A DNA stretch of 32,983 nucleotides from Alicyclobacillus sp. (GTDB lineage: Bacteria; Bacillota; Bacilli; Alicyclobacillales; Alicyclobacillaceae): NCBI GenBank assembly GCA_023511725.1, contig JAIMAY010000004.1:1-32983 (forward strand), written 5' to 3'. A program made the translations under genes and the position numbers. Every line of letters starts with the position of its first letter. Position 1 is the stretch's first letter. The notes beneath the pieces were generated by a model. The model saw nothing but the letters and a program-made list of their open reading frames with translations, did no database searches and had not been told where the DNA came from. Positions 8,059 to 14,367 of the stretch are shown piece by piece.

Positions 8059-8220
8059 GTGTCGAATGGCGTGATCGGCATGATTGTGGCGGCGCTGGCC
8101 ACCATTTGGATGCTGGTGGTGTGCGCATCGGAGACCAAGGAGAACTTTGACCGGGCGCTGGCCAAGGAGATGGGTGAGGAGGAGCCGGAACAGCTTCATC
8201 ATCCCTCCGTGCATGCGTGA
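8059..8220 (+). CDS. 53-residue single-span membrane protein
   Basis: The frame from GTG 8059 to TGA 8220 encodes one hydrophobic helix (about residues 5-22, VIGMIVAALATIWMLVV), then an acidic tail (SETKENF...EMGEEEPEQ). GGGGAGGGGGA lies 5-10 nt upstream, and a promoter with a 17-bp spacer is found at 7992-8020. No family was recognised. It precedes the DUF1292-like gene by 36 bp on the same strand, so the two may be co-transcribed. Confidence 0.55.
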   Translation: MSNGVIGMIVAALATIWMLVVCASETKENFDRALAKEMGEEEPEQLHHPSVHA

Positions 8221-8256
8221 GCGGCGTTGGGCGGTGAGTGAACGGGAGGGGTTGGC

Positions 8257-8733
8257 ATGGCGGAGACGCGCGGGATCGCGCGTTTTTCCTTTCCCAAGGC
8301 GAGTGCGCGGGCGTTTCTCTTCGAGAACGCCCCGCTGTTGCTTCTGCGCTGGGCCAGGGACGATGTGAAGATGCTGTTTTTGATCCGGGACCAGCGCGGG
8401 GATGAGCTGGTGCTGGATCATCCGGGGGAGATGTTCACGGACAGGGTGTTGTCCATCGTGGACGGCATCTTCCACATCCGGCTCAGCGACGACGATGGCT
8501 CCGCGCGCGATTACACGCTCGGCAGCTACTTCGAGGCCGGCAAACGGTTTTACGGCGCCTATTACGCGGAGGATGCGGAGCAACCGGATGTGGTCCTGTT
8601 TCGTATCGACGGCGAGCCTCCGGAATGCACCCTTGCAGTGCCCGACGAAGAGGAGTATCAGCGGGCGGCGGCCGCTTTCGTGGAGCAACACCGCGATTGG
8701 ATGGATATTCAGCGCGTGAATGAGGAAGGTTGA
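8257..8733 (+). CDS. Divergent DUF1292-like protein
   Basis: 158 residues, acidic, no signal or membrane segment. The C-terminal half (GKRFYGAYYAED...VVLFRIDGEPP...PDEEEYQRAAAAF) lines up with the DUF1292 protein encoded at 6788-7090 (GKDYAILLPIDED...VIFRIEGEEG...EDDAEWQRVVEAY). The first 45 residues are extra. So it looks like a diverged, longer paralogue. This relation was seen by eye and is an inference. ATG 8257 has GGAGGGG about 6 nt upstream. It lies between a small membrane protein gene on the same strand and the convergent DUF3055 gene. Function unknown. Confidence 0.7.
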   Translation: MAETRGIARFSFPKASARAFLFENAPLLLLRWARDDVKMLFLIRDQRGDELVLDHPGEMFTDRVLSIVDGIFHIRLSDDDGSARDYTLGSYFEAGKRFYGAYYAEDAEQPDVVLFRIDGEPPECTLAVPDEEEYQRAAAAFVEQHRDWMDIQRVNEEG

Positions 8734-8811
8734 GCTGGGTTGGGCACTGATGAGCCCACGCACTGGTGGGAAGACGGCGATGAGGCGACGGGCGCCATCA
8801 CGGCGCGCATG

Positions 8812-8838
8812 AAAAATCCCCGCCCGATGGGCGGGGAT
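8812..8838 (-). terminator. Rho-independent terminator after the DUF3055 gene
   Basis: A 10-bp stem, ATCCCCGCCC (8816-8825) with GGGCGGGGAT (8829-8838), has a 3-nt loop. On the minus strand it runs into TTTTT (8816-8812). It starts about 12 bp past the DUF3055 stop and ends the two-gene minus-strand unit. Confidence 0.85.
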
Positions 8839-8849
8839 GGGGTGCCGCG

Positions 8850-9119
8850 TCACAGATGCGCCAGCAGAAACCGCGAGAATTCGTCCGCTTCCGCTTCATC
8901 CTGAATGCCGAACGCCTCCATCAGGTAGGGGACGTTGGCCGCATCCTCGTCGCTCAGGATGGCCGTGCGTCCGTTCTGAATAACGCACACCAGCCGCTTG
9001 CCGTAAAAGTGACTCGTCTCCGTGATGGCCACGTCATACCGCGCATGTTCACCAGCGCAGCCGATGAAGCGCGTGCGCGTGTTCTCCGTCTCGTCGTACA
9101 GCACCCACCAATCCTGCAT
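8850..9119 (-). CDS. DUF3055 family protein
   Basis: 89 residues, cytoplasmic. The pattern WVLYDETENTRTRFIGCAGEHARYDVAI...FYGKRLVCVIQNGRTAILSDEDA matches what is known of the DUF3055 (SAV0927-like) family of Bacilli, whose function is unknown. ATG 9119 is preferred to the upstream start because GGTGAGGTG lies about 5 nt before it. It begins 8 bp after the stop of the YpiB-like gene, so the two form an operon that ends at the hairpin 8812-8838. Confidence 0.8.
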   Translation of the reverse strand: MQDWWVLYDETENTRTRFIGCAGEHARYDVAITETSHFYGKRLVCVIQNGRTAILSDEDAANVPYLMEAFGIQDEAEADEFSRFLLAHL

Positions 9120-9127
9120 GTCGCACC

Positions 9128-9604
9128 TCACCAAAACCGCCGCTCATCGGCCGCCATATCGAGCATCGTCAGTTGTCGCAGTTCCTCGGTGGCCCGCATG
9201 AACGTCTCTCTATCGCGCGCATCGAGCGCCTGGTCAATGATCTGCCGCAACTCTTCCTTCCGCGCCGCACGCTGCTGGACTTCCTCCAGCACCTGCACCA
9301 CCTCTTGCGGTACGCGCAAATCCGGCAGGTTGACGAACAGATACAGCGTGCTCTCGTTTTTTTGGAAGAAGCCTTGCAACAGTTCAAGGATTTCCTTGGG
9401 CTGACTGGCTTTTTGCACGCCGCCCCCCACCGGGATGCGGGCAATCATCCCATGCCGCCCGATGATCAACAGCGGCACATTCTCCAGCACAATGTGCGTC
9501 ATTTCAATCTGATGGTGCCTGGCGGCAAGAAAGTCGATGATGGTCTCTGCGCCGGCGGGCAGGATTTTTGTCTTGAGAAACAGGAGTTCCTCTTTCGTCA
9601 CCAT
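9128..9604 (-). CDS. YpiB-like (UPF0302) protein with C-terminal IDEAL domain
   Basis: 158 residues. The C-terminal part, IIDQALDARDRETFMRATEEL (about 122-142), is a clear IDEAL-type motif (ID.ALD.RD...F). The first 110 residues resemble the UPF0302 domain of B. subtilis YpiB in length and layout (LYLFVNLPDLRVPQEVVQVLE corresponds to the QLNF...PQYVAVLE segment), but with low identity. Function is unknown. ATG 9604 has GAGGAGGG 9 nt upstream. It is the first gene of a two-gene unit with the DUF3055 gene. The structured RNA candidate at 9695-9806 lies about 90 bp upstream on the same strand and could alternatively be its leader. Confidence 0.65.
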   Translation of the reverse strand: MVTKEELLFLKTKILPAGAETIIDFLAARHHQIEMTHIVLENVPLLIIGRHGMIARIPVGGGVQKASQPKEILELLQGFFQKNESTLYLFVNLPDLRVPQEVVQVLEEVQQRAARKEELRQIIDQALDARDRETFMRATEELRQLTMLDMAADERRFW

Positions 9605-9694
9605 ACCGACATCCCTCCTCGCGTCCGGACTCGGTGAGCACCGTGCCTCGGGTTCTGCCGCGGCGGCGGCGACGGCTGACAGGCCGCCTGTGAC

Positions 9695-9806
9695 GAGGTG
9701 ACGGGATGTGCCATCTGTGCTTCCAACATTCTATGTTGCTTGCAAGCCAGGGTTGCGGGCTCGGCGGGACAAGTCCCACGAGAGTTAACACACCCCACCC
9801 TACGCC
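9695..9806 (-). ncRNA. Structured RNA, possible short 6S-like RNA
   Basis: On the minus strand a closing helix joins 9796-9789 (GGGGTGTG) to 9710-9703 (CACATCCC). Inside are a hairpin at 9782-9760 (CTCG.GGGACTTGTCCC..CGAG), a 10-nt palindrome (GCTTGCAAGC, 9738-9747) and a 6-bp hairpin at 9738-9724 (CAACAT-AGA-ATGTTG). The 5' arm order GGTGTGTTAAC...GGGAC.TGTCCC...GAGCC resembles the 5' arm and central bubble of 6S RNA as I remember it. A TGG-TAAAAT extended -10 lies at 9819-9811, which would start the RNA near 9804. About 110 nt is short for 6S (usually 180-200), so the family call is uncertain. The structure is clearer than the name. Confidence 0.4.
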
Positions 9807-9831
9807 ACTCATTTTACCAAAATTCACGACC

Positions 9832-9861
9832 CGACACTAGGTGAATTTCGCTCCAGTGTCG
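9832..9861. promoter_or_regulatory. Inverted repeat, possible operator
   Basis: CGACACT (9832-9838) and AGTGTCG (9855-9861) form a perfect 7-bp inverted repeat with a 16-bp gap. It overlaps the expected -35 region of the minus-strand RNA promoter and lies about 130 bp upstream of the isochorismatase-fold gene. No regulator was identified. Confidence 0.35.
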
Positions 9862-9988
9862 AGAGACCAGGCCGTATCAGGTGTGAGCATTCTATGAACA
9901 ATTTTGGCCACATTCCGGACGGACTTTTCAGGCACGGCCTAGGCATGATACCATCAGGGCAGGGAAGACGCGGAAGGGTGTGAACGTT

Positions 9989-10456
9989 GTGAAAAAGGCG
10001 CTGATCGTGCTCGACGTGCAGGAGGACTTTCTGAAGAATATCCTCGACTACATCGCGCCGCTTTGCCAACGCTACCTGAATGAGCATGGCGACGAGTACG
10101 ACGCCATCATCCTCACGCAATGGGTGTACGAGGATCTGGGAGGCCGGCGCACCCTGCTCCTGTCGCATCCGAAGGCGCAGGTGGTGGAGAAGACCACGTA
10201 CTCCGCCTTCAATGAGCAGACGCGTCAGATCCTCGAAAGCGCTGGCATCGAGGAGGTTCACATCGCCGGCGTCGATTCGGAGATGAGCGTGCTGGCGACC
10301 ATGTTTGCCCTGGTGGACGCGGGGTATCACGTCAAGGTGCTGGAGCGGTTGTGCACGGGGTATCATGGTCTGAACTGGGAAGCCATGCGCATTGCGCGCA
10401 AGGTGGTGGGGGACTCCAACGTGGTCCCGGTCGGAGGCGGCCCGGTGTACTTCTGA
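9989..10456 (+). CDS. Isochorismatase-fold protein with Ser in place of catalytic Cys
   Basis: 155 residues with the fold of cysteine hydrolases of the isochorismatase/nicotinamidase group: KALIVLDVQEDFL (Asp9), VEKTTYSAF (Lys68), then HIAGVDSEMSVLATMFALVDAGY. In active members the last block is GV.T..CV.AT; here the Cys position is Ser100. So ordinary hydrolase chemistry through a thiol is not expected; it may be a different hydrolase or a non-enzymatic relative. GTG 9989 is chosen because GGAAGGG is 10 nt upstream, whereas GTG 9980 is only 1 nt from it. It stands alone, followed by a small gene on the same strand. Confidence 0.8.
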   Translation: MKKALIVLDVQEDFLKNILDYIAPLCQRYLNEHGDEYDAIILTQWVYEDLGGRRTLLLSHPKAQVVEKTTYSAFNEQTRQILESAGIEEVHIAGVDSEMSVLATMFALVDAGYHVKVLERLCTGYHGLNWEAMRIARKVVGDSNVVPVGGGPVYF

Positions 10457-10543
10457 TTTGCCGGATCATCCCGCTGCCGACAGGCTTTTTCGTGCTGGCC
10501 CCGCCTTCCCGCGGCCATACTAGCCGCAAGGGAGGGCGAGACC

Positions 10544-10723
10544 ATGGGCGACTGGGTGTACTTCGCGGGCCTGTACGACTCCAAGTTTGAAGCGTACTGC
10601 GCGGTCATGTGGGTCGAGGCGGACGAACGCATCCGGGGCGCCGTGGCACCGGAGGAGGTTCAGGTGTACCGCACCCGTCGCGGCAAGTACGGCGTACGGT
10701 TTCGCCGGCCCGTTCTGCAGTAG
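10544..10723 (+). CDS. 59-residue hypothetical protein
   Basis: ATG 10544 to TAG 10723, behind AAGGGAGGGCGAG. The sequence (MGDWVYFAGLYDSKFEAYC...VEADERIRGAVAPEEVQVYRTRRGKYGVRFRR) looks like a small alpha/beta domain with a basic C-terminus. It resembles peptides that fold around a beta-hairpin, but no family was recognised. It ends before a strong hairpin (10772-10805). Codon use resembles the neighbours. Confidence 0.5.
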   Translation: MGDWVYFAGLYDSKFEAYCAVMWVEADERIRGAVAPEEVQVYRTRRGKYGVRFRRPVLQ

Positions 10724-10771
10724 TGCCATGTGCATCGGACGCCGCGCGTGGCACTGTTCATAGGATCCCGC

Positions 10772-10816
10772 GGGCGGGCGCACGGACTGGCGAAGGCGCC
10801 CGCCCCCGGCGTTTTA
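10772..10816. terminator. Terminator between convergent genes
   Basis: GGGCGGGCGC (10772-10781) pairs with GCGCCCGCCC (10796-10805) over a 14-nt loop, followed by CCGGCGTTTTATT on the plus strand. It serves the 59-residue gene; its T-run overlaps the stop of the minus-strand DUF2892-like gene. Confidence 0.65.
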
Positions 10817-11488
10817 TTGCACGAAGTTCTCCTCGGTATCCTCCGACGCTGGAGCCGATTTGCGCCGGCCCCGGCTGCTGCCGTCGGCGCCGACGGCTTC
10901 CACAGCGGCCTTGAGGTCTTCGGCGGCGCGGATCAGCACGCGTTCAATGGATTTCGCGTCGCCGCCTGCGCTTTTGCCGTCCTCCGCGTCCGCACGGCGG
11001 CTTCTGCCCGCGCTCCCCTCGTCACCGGCGCCCGCTGCTTTTCGTCCCTGCGACGGGCGACCTGCATCCTCCGCCGTGCTGTGGCGCCCCGCAGACCTGG
11101 CTGCGTTCTGATCTCGCTCGTCTCCGGCCTTTTGATTCCATCCGCCCTTCATCGCCTCGGGCGCCGCGCTACTCGCCACGGCCTGCATCTCACCGGGTTT
11201 CCCCGCGCTGGCCTGGGCGGATTCTTGCTGCATCCCGGCCCCGCGCTGCGCCGACGCCTGTCCACCCTCGCTCGTCTGCGGTTGCGGCAGCGACTTCACC
11301 CCCGCGGCGTACATCAGCGGGCAAAAGCCCGTCACGCCTTCCGCAATTTTCATCGCACCGAATGACAGCAGCGCGGCCTTGGCGATCCCGCTCCCACGTC
11401 CCCGCCGCATACCCAGCGCGGCCCCGACGGCGAGGATGCCGCTGGCCAAGCGAATATACCTGTCGACGACGCCGATATTCGATTGCAT
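10814..11488 (-). CDS. DUF2892/YgaP-type membrane protein with long low-complexity tail
   Basis: 224 residues. The first 65 (MQSNIGVVDRYIRLASGILAVGAALG...AEGVTGFCPLMYAAGV) match the DUF2892 pattern, a two-helix membrane domain often linked to rhodanese proteins: N.G..DR..R...G, then G.TGFCP.Y...G. The rest is Ala/Gly/Ser/Gln-rich and charged, probably disordered, ending in EENFVQ. ATG 11488 is taken over the longer frame because GGAGGG is 7 nt upstream and the domain starts there. No rhodanese domain is present. Confidence 0.7.
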   Translation of the reverse strand: MQSNIGVVDRYIRLASGILAVGAALGMRRGRGSGIAKAALLSFGAMKIAEGVTGFCPLMYAAGVKSLPQPQTSEGGQASAQRGAGMQQESAQASAGKPGEMQAVASSAAPEAMKGGWNQKAGDERDQNAARSAGRHSTAEDAGRPSQGRKAAGAGDEGSAGRSRRADAEDGKSAGGDAKSIERVLIRAAEDLKAAVEAVGADGSSRGRRKSAPASEDTEENFVQ

Positions 11489-11717
11489 ACCATGCCCTCC
11501 CTGCATCAGGTGCCCTTCGCCGCTAGTGTGTCCCGCTGCGGGCGCACTATGATGGTCTGGCGCAGGTTGCGGTATGATGAGAGCGACAATGCGCCGAAAT
11601 GGGTGGTGATGGAGGGGCGTGCGCGCAGCGACAAGCGGCGGTGCGGGGAGCGGAATGAGCCAGTAGAGCAGGATCCACACATGGGGCGGGATCGACAACT
11701 TTACCGGGGTCGGACCG

Positions 11718-11763
11718 TTTGACTTTGACTTTCGTTGACTTTTTCGATCCGATGCTGCATACT
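11718..11763 (+). promoter_or_regulatory. clpP promoter with CtsR-type operator
   Basis: TTGACT (11735-11740), a 17-bp spacer and CATACT (11758-11763) make the promoter. Read on the minus strand, 11740-11724 is AGTCAACGAAAGTCAAA, which fits the CtsR consensus RGTCAAANANRGTCAAA at 14 of 15 defined positions. A third AGTCAAA heptad lies at 11724-11718. The operator overlaps the -35 box, as expected for repression of a heat-shock clp gene. The consensus is from established knowledge; ctsR itself is not in the window. Confidence 0.78.
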
Positions 11764-11814
11764 GGAATCAGCATCACCATGCATGCTCATGCACAGGCGA
11801 AAGGAGTGCAGATC

Positions 11815-12396
11815 ATGTCGCTCATCCCGTATGTCATCGAGCAAACGTCGCGCGGTGAGCGCAGTTACGACATCTACTCTCGGCTGCTCAAGGACAGGAT
11901 TATTTTCCTTGGCATGCCCATCGATGACCAGGTGGCCAACGTCGTGGTGGCGCAGTTGCTGTTCCTGGCGGCGGAGGACCCGGACAAGGACATTCAGATG
12001 TACATCAACAGCCCGGGCGGTTCCGTCACGGCGGCCCTGGCCATCTACGATACGATGCAGCACATCAAGCCGGATGTATCGACGATGTGCGTGGGTCTCG
12101 CGGCGAGCATGGCCTCCATCCTGCTGGCCGGCGGCGCCAAGGGGAAGCGGTTTGCGCTGCCCAACTCGGAGGTGCTGATCCACCAGCCGTGGACGGGCGG
12201 CATCCGCGGGCAGGCGTCGGACATCCAGATCCACGCCAAGCACATCATCGACACGCGCCGCCGCTTGAACGAGATCCTGAGCAAGCACACGGGTCAGCCG
12301 TTCGAGAAGGTGGAGCGGGATACGGACAGGGACTTCTGGATGACGGCCGACGAGGCAAAGGCGTACGGCATCATCGACGAGGTGCTGCGGCGTTGA
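11815..12396 (+). CDS. clpP: ATP-dependent Clp protease proteolytic subunit
   Basis: 193 residues, the usual ClpP length. The catalytic Ser is in GLAASMAS (Ser98), the His in [10 protein letters not shown] (His123) and the Asp in ERDTDRD (about 171). The handle region and the IGG-type loop ([14 protein letters not shown]) are intact. The protein forms the tetradecameric chamber that degrades substrates fed by ClpX, ClpC or ClpE. ATG 11815 has AAAGGAG 8 nt upstream, and a 45-nt leader follows a promoter with a CtsR-type operator. The MidA-type gene starts 75 bp downstream with no terminator between, so read-through is likely. Confidence 0.97.
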   Translation: MSLIPYVIEQTSRGERSYDIYSRLLKDRIIFLGMPIDDQVANVVVAQLLFLAAEDPDKDIQMYINSPGGSVTAALAIYDTMQHIKPDVSTMCVGLAASMASILLAGGAKGKRFALPNSEVLIHQPWTGGIRGQASDIQIHAKHIIDTRRRLNEILSKHTGQPFEKVERDTDRDFWMTADEAKAYGIIDEVLRR

Positions 12397-12471
12397 GCGC
12401 GGACGCGGACGGCGAGAAGGTGCGTGTGCGGCCTCGGCGCACAGCCCTAGGATGAGAGAGGACACCCAGAC

Positions 12472-13638
12472 ATGACCGACATACAAAACAGATCCACGGA
12501 TGCCATCGATCACGCCCGGCACACCCCCATGGCAGCCCCCGACGCCGCGCTGCGCGACGAGGGTATGCAGCCGGACCCGGATGTGTTGGCGCAGGTGGCA
12601 AGCGAGGCAGCGGCGCGTGGGCCGCTGCCCTTCTCGCGTTTCATGGACATCGCTTTGTATGGCCCCGCCGGGTATTACACCCGCCATGCCCGCATCGGCG
12701 CGGCAGGCGATTTCGTTACCGCCGCGGCTGTGCCCGCCTTCGCGGACACGATGGCACGCTGGGTCGACAGGCAGTGGCGGGCACTGGGCCAGCCCGAGGT
12801 GCTTCAGGTGGTGGAGATTGGCGCTGGCGAGGGGACGCTGGCGGCTGAGCTTACGAGTCGGCTCGCGGCGTGGCGGCAAGGCCAGGGCGGACGGCCGGAG
12901 ATCCGGTTCGTCATCCTGGAGACGTCGGAGATGCTGGCGCACAGGCAGAGGGACAAACTCGCCGGCGCGCCGCTGCCGGTGACCTGGGGAGCGCCTGATG
13001 CCGCTCTCGATACCACCCTCATCGCCAACGAGGTCCTGGATGCGCTGCCTGTCGAGCGCGTCCGGCGCATGCCCGACGGCCGCTGGGAGTGGGCGCTGGT
13101 GGCAGTGGGGGAGGCCGGTATGGAGCTGAGTTGGGACGTGGCACCGCCCGAGATTGCGGAGCTCTGCGAAACCTGGCTTCCCATCCCGCCCGGCACCACG
13201 GCCGAACTGTGTCCCGTCTATCCGTCGTGGTTCGAGTCGGCGCGCGCGTGGGGCCGGCGCATCCGCGCGGTGTGGTTGGACTACGGTATCACGCGGGCTG
13301 AGTGGGAGAGCGGCGTTCGCCCCGAAGGCACGCTGCGCGCGTTCCTCCGCCACACCCTGGTCCATCCCGTCCTCGCCGCTGGTCGTTGCGACATCACGGC
13401 CGACGTGCACTGGGATTGGGCGATGGCAGCGGCTGAAGCCGTAGGTTGGCGTGTGCTCGGGCTGCGGTCGCAGGGCGCCTTCCTTATAGCCCACGGCATC
13501 CTCGAGAGCCTCGTGCAGCCTGGGCTGCCCGATACGGAGCGCGTGACACGCACCGCAGCCGTGAAAACCCTCATCCTGCCAGGCGGCATGGGCGAACGCT
13601 TCTCCGCGCTCGAGTTGGCGTGGGATGGTGGGGCGTGA
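12472..13638 (+). CDS. SAM-dependent methyltransferase, MidA/NDUFAF7 family
   Basis: 388 residues. After a variable head, GPLPFSRFMDIALYGPAGYYTR (about 50-70) is the typical start of the MidA (DUF185) family; GDFVTAA follows, then motif I of the SAM site, VVEIGAGEGTLA (about 113-124). LIANEVLDALPV and DITADVHW (about 308) are other family blocks. The mitochondrial relative methylates an Arg of a complex I subunit; bacterial substrates are not established. Start ATG 12472 has AGAGAGGA about 9 nt upstream. The hairpin at 13677-13697 (GGTGCGGC...GCCGCACC) follows but lacks a U-run. Confidence 0.85.
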   Translation: MTDIQNRSTDAIDHARHTPMAAPDAALRDEGMQPDPDVLAQVASEAAARGPLPFSRFMDIALYGPAGYYTRHARIGAAGDFVTAAAVPAFADTMARWVDRQWRALGQPEVLQVVEIGAGEGTLAAELTSRLAAWRQGQGGRPEIRFVILETSEMLAHRQRDKLAGAPLPVTWGAPDAALDTTLIANEVLDALPVERVRRMPDGRWEWALVAVGEAGMELSWDVAPPEIAELCETWLPIPPGTTAELCPVYPSWFESARAWGRRIRAVWLDYGITRAEWESGVRPEGTLRAFLRHTLVHPVLAAGRCDITADVHWDWAMAAAEAVGWRVLGLRSQGAFLIAHGILESLVQPGLPDTERVTRTAAVKTLILPGGMGERFSALELAWDGGA

Positions 13639-13749
13639 TCAGCCGGAGGTGCGGCTGCGCCTGCGGGGTGCGGCATCGGGCCGCACCAGTTATCATGATG
13701 AACAGACGGACGCCGGGCTTGGTCCCGGTTCGACGGAAGGGTGACGCGC

Positions 13750-13845
13750 GTGCTGAGGCGCTTGGCGATAGCGTGCATGTTTGCGGGGGTCGGCTTTTTG
13801 GCGCTCGGGCTGCGCTTTCTGTACGAGCACCACATGCTGGGCTGA
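13750..13845 (+). CDS. 31-residue single-span membrane peptide
   Basis: The frame from GTG 13750 to TGA 13845 has a basic start (MLRRLAIA), one hydrophobic helix (ACMFAGVGFLALGLRFLY) and EHHMLG at the end. GGAAGGG lies 8 nt upstream, and a clear terminator follows at 13921. An earlier in-frame GTG (13741) overlaps that ribosome site. No family was recognised. Confidence 0.4.
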   Translation: MLRRLAIACMFAGVGFLALGLRFLYEHHMLG

Positions 13846-13920
13846 GCAGGCGAGGGCCCGGAAGCGCGTGCGGCCGCTTGACGCCGGGCCTCGGTTGGTG
13901 GAAGAGGAGTGGTACCAGAC

Positions 13921-13948
13921 GGGCGGCATGCACCGCCCTTTTTTGTTT
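13921..13948 (+). terminator. Rho-independent terminator
   Basis: GGGCGG (13921-13926) pairs with CCGCCC (13933-13938) over a 6-nt loop, followed directly by TTTTTTGTTT. It ends the plus-strand unit before the gapB region. Confidence 0.85.
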
Positions 13949-13952
13949 GGAC

Positions 13953-14178
13953 GGGTCGGCGCTGCGGCGGCCCCGGCGGAGCGAATAAGCGGGTCTTTCC
14001 ACCTTATGTGGCGCTGCGGCGGTTTCGGCGGGGCGGATAAGCGGGTTTTTCCGCCTTATGCGGCGCTGCGGCGGCTTCGGCGGGGCGGATAAGCGGGTTT
14101 TTCCGCCTTATGCGGCGCTGCGGCGGCTTCGGCGGGGCGGATAAGCCGGTTTTTCCGCCTTATGCGGCGCCATGGCAC
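13953..14178 (+). repeat. 52-bp repeat array upstream of gapB, four copies
   Basis: The core (G)GATAAGCGG-GTTTTT-CCGCCTTAT recurs at 13983, 14035, 14087 and 14139, with an exact 52-bp period. The first copy is diverged (GAATAAG...ACCTTAT); the next two are identical. The core is palindromic: ATAAG and CGG pair with CCG and CTTAT, with one bulged C, around a T-run loop. The linker is CGGCGCTGCGGCGG-(C/T)TTCGGCGGGG. A matching linker without a core precedes the first copy. The same element is found inverted at 15575-15797, on the other side of gapB. It is not a CRISPR and does not end in a U-run. Confidence 0.92.
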
Positions 14179-14214
14179 CTGGCCCCGCCCCGGTCGGGGG
14201 CGTGATCGAACAAA

Positions 14215-14289
14215 TGTGTCACTTTGGGCGGCCGCGCGCCAAATGTGACATACTAATTCTTTATCCCCTGCCGTATGATGTGTTACAAT
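14215..14289 (+). promoter_or_regulatory. gapB promoter with two CcpN-like boxes
   Basis: TGTGACATACT (14244-14254) fits the CcpN consensus, TRTGHYATAYW as I recall it, at all 11 positions. TGTGTCACTTT (14215-14225) fits at 9 of 11. They are 29 bp apart, and each is preceded by CAAA. The same region also reads as an inverted repeat, TGTCACTTTGG / CCAAATGTGACA (14217-14250). The -10 is TACAAT (14284-14289) with a poor -35. In B. subtilis CcpN represses gapB under glycolytic conditions, which fits the gene downstream. Confidence 0.65.
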
Positions 14290-14367
14290 AGGGCCGCAGA
14301 GATGATGCAGTTCGGTGCCCTGCGCTGGCAGCGGCGAACGAATCCGGAAAAGAGGGGCGTTCGACGA

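Noticed and set aside
11489-11698. Upstream extension of the DUF2892-like frame to 11698
   Set aside because: The domain begins at 11488 next to a ribosome site, and the extension has no support. Otherwise 11489-11717 holds nothing I recognise.
11701-13494. A 597-codon minus-strand frame
   Set aside because: Antisense to clpP and the MidA-type gene; no recognisable domain.
13953-14178. The 52-bp hairpins as ordinary terminators
   Set aside because: The T-run is in the loop rather than after the stem, and the downstream array has A-runs on the coding strand.
14037-14274. The tail of the long minus-strand frame 14056-15552 as a gene
   Set aside because: It crosses the repeats and is antisense to gapB.
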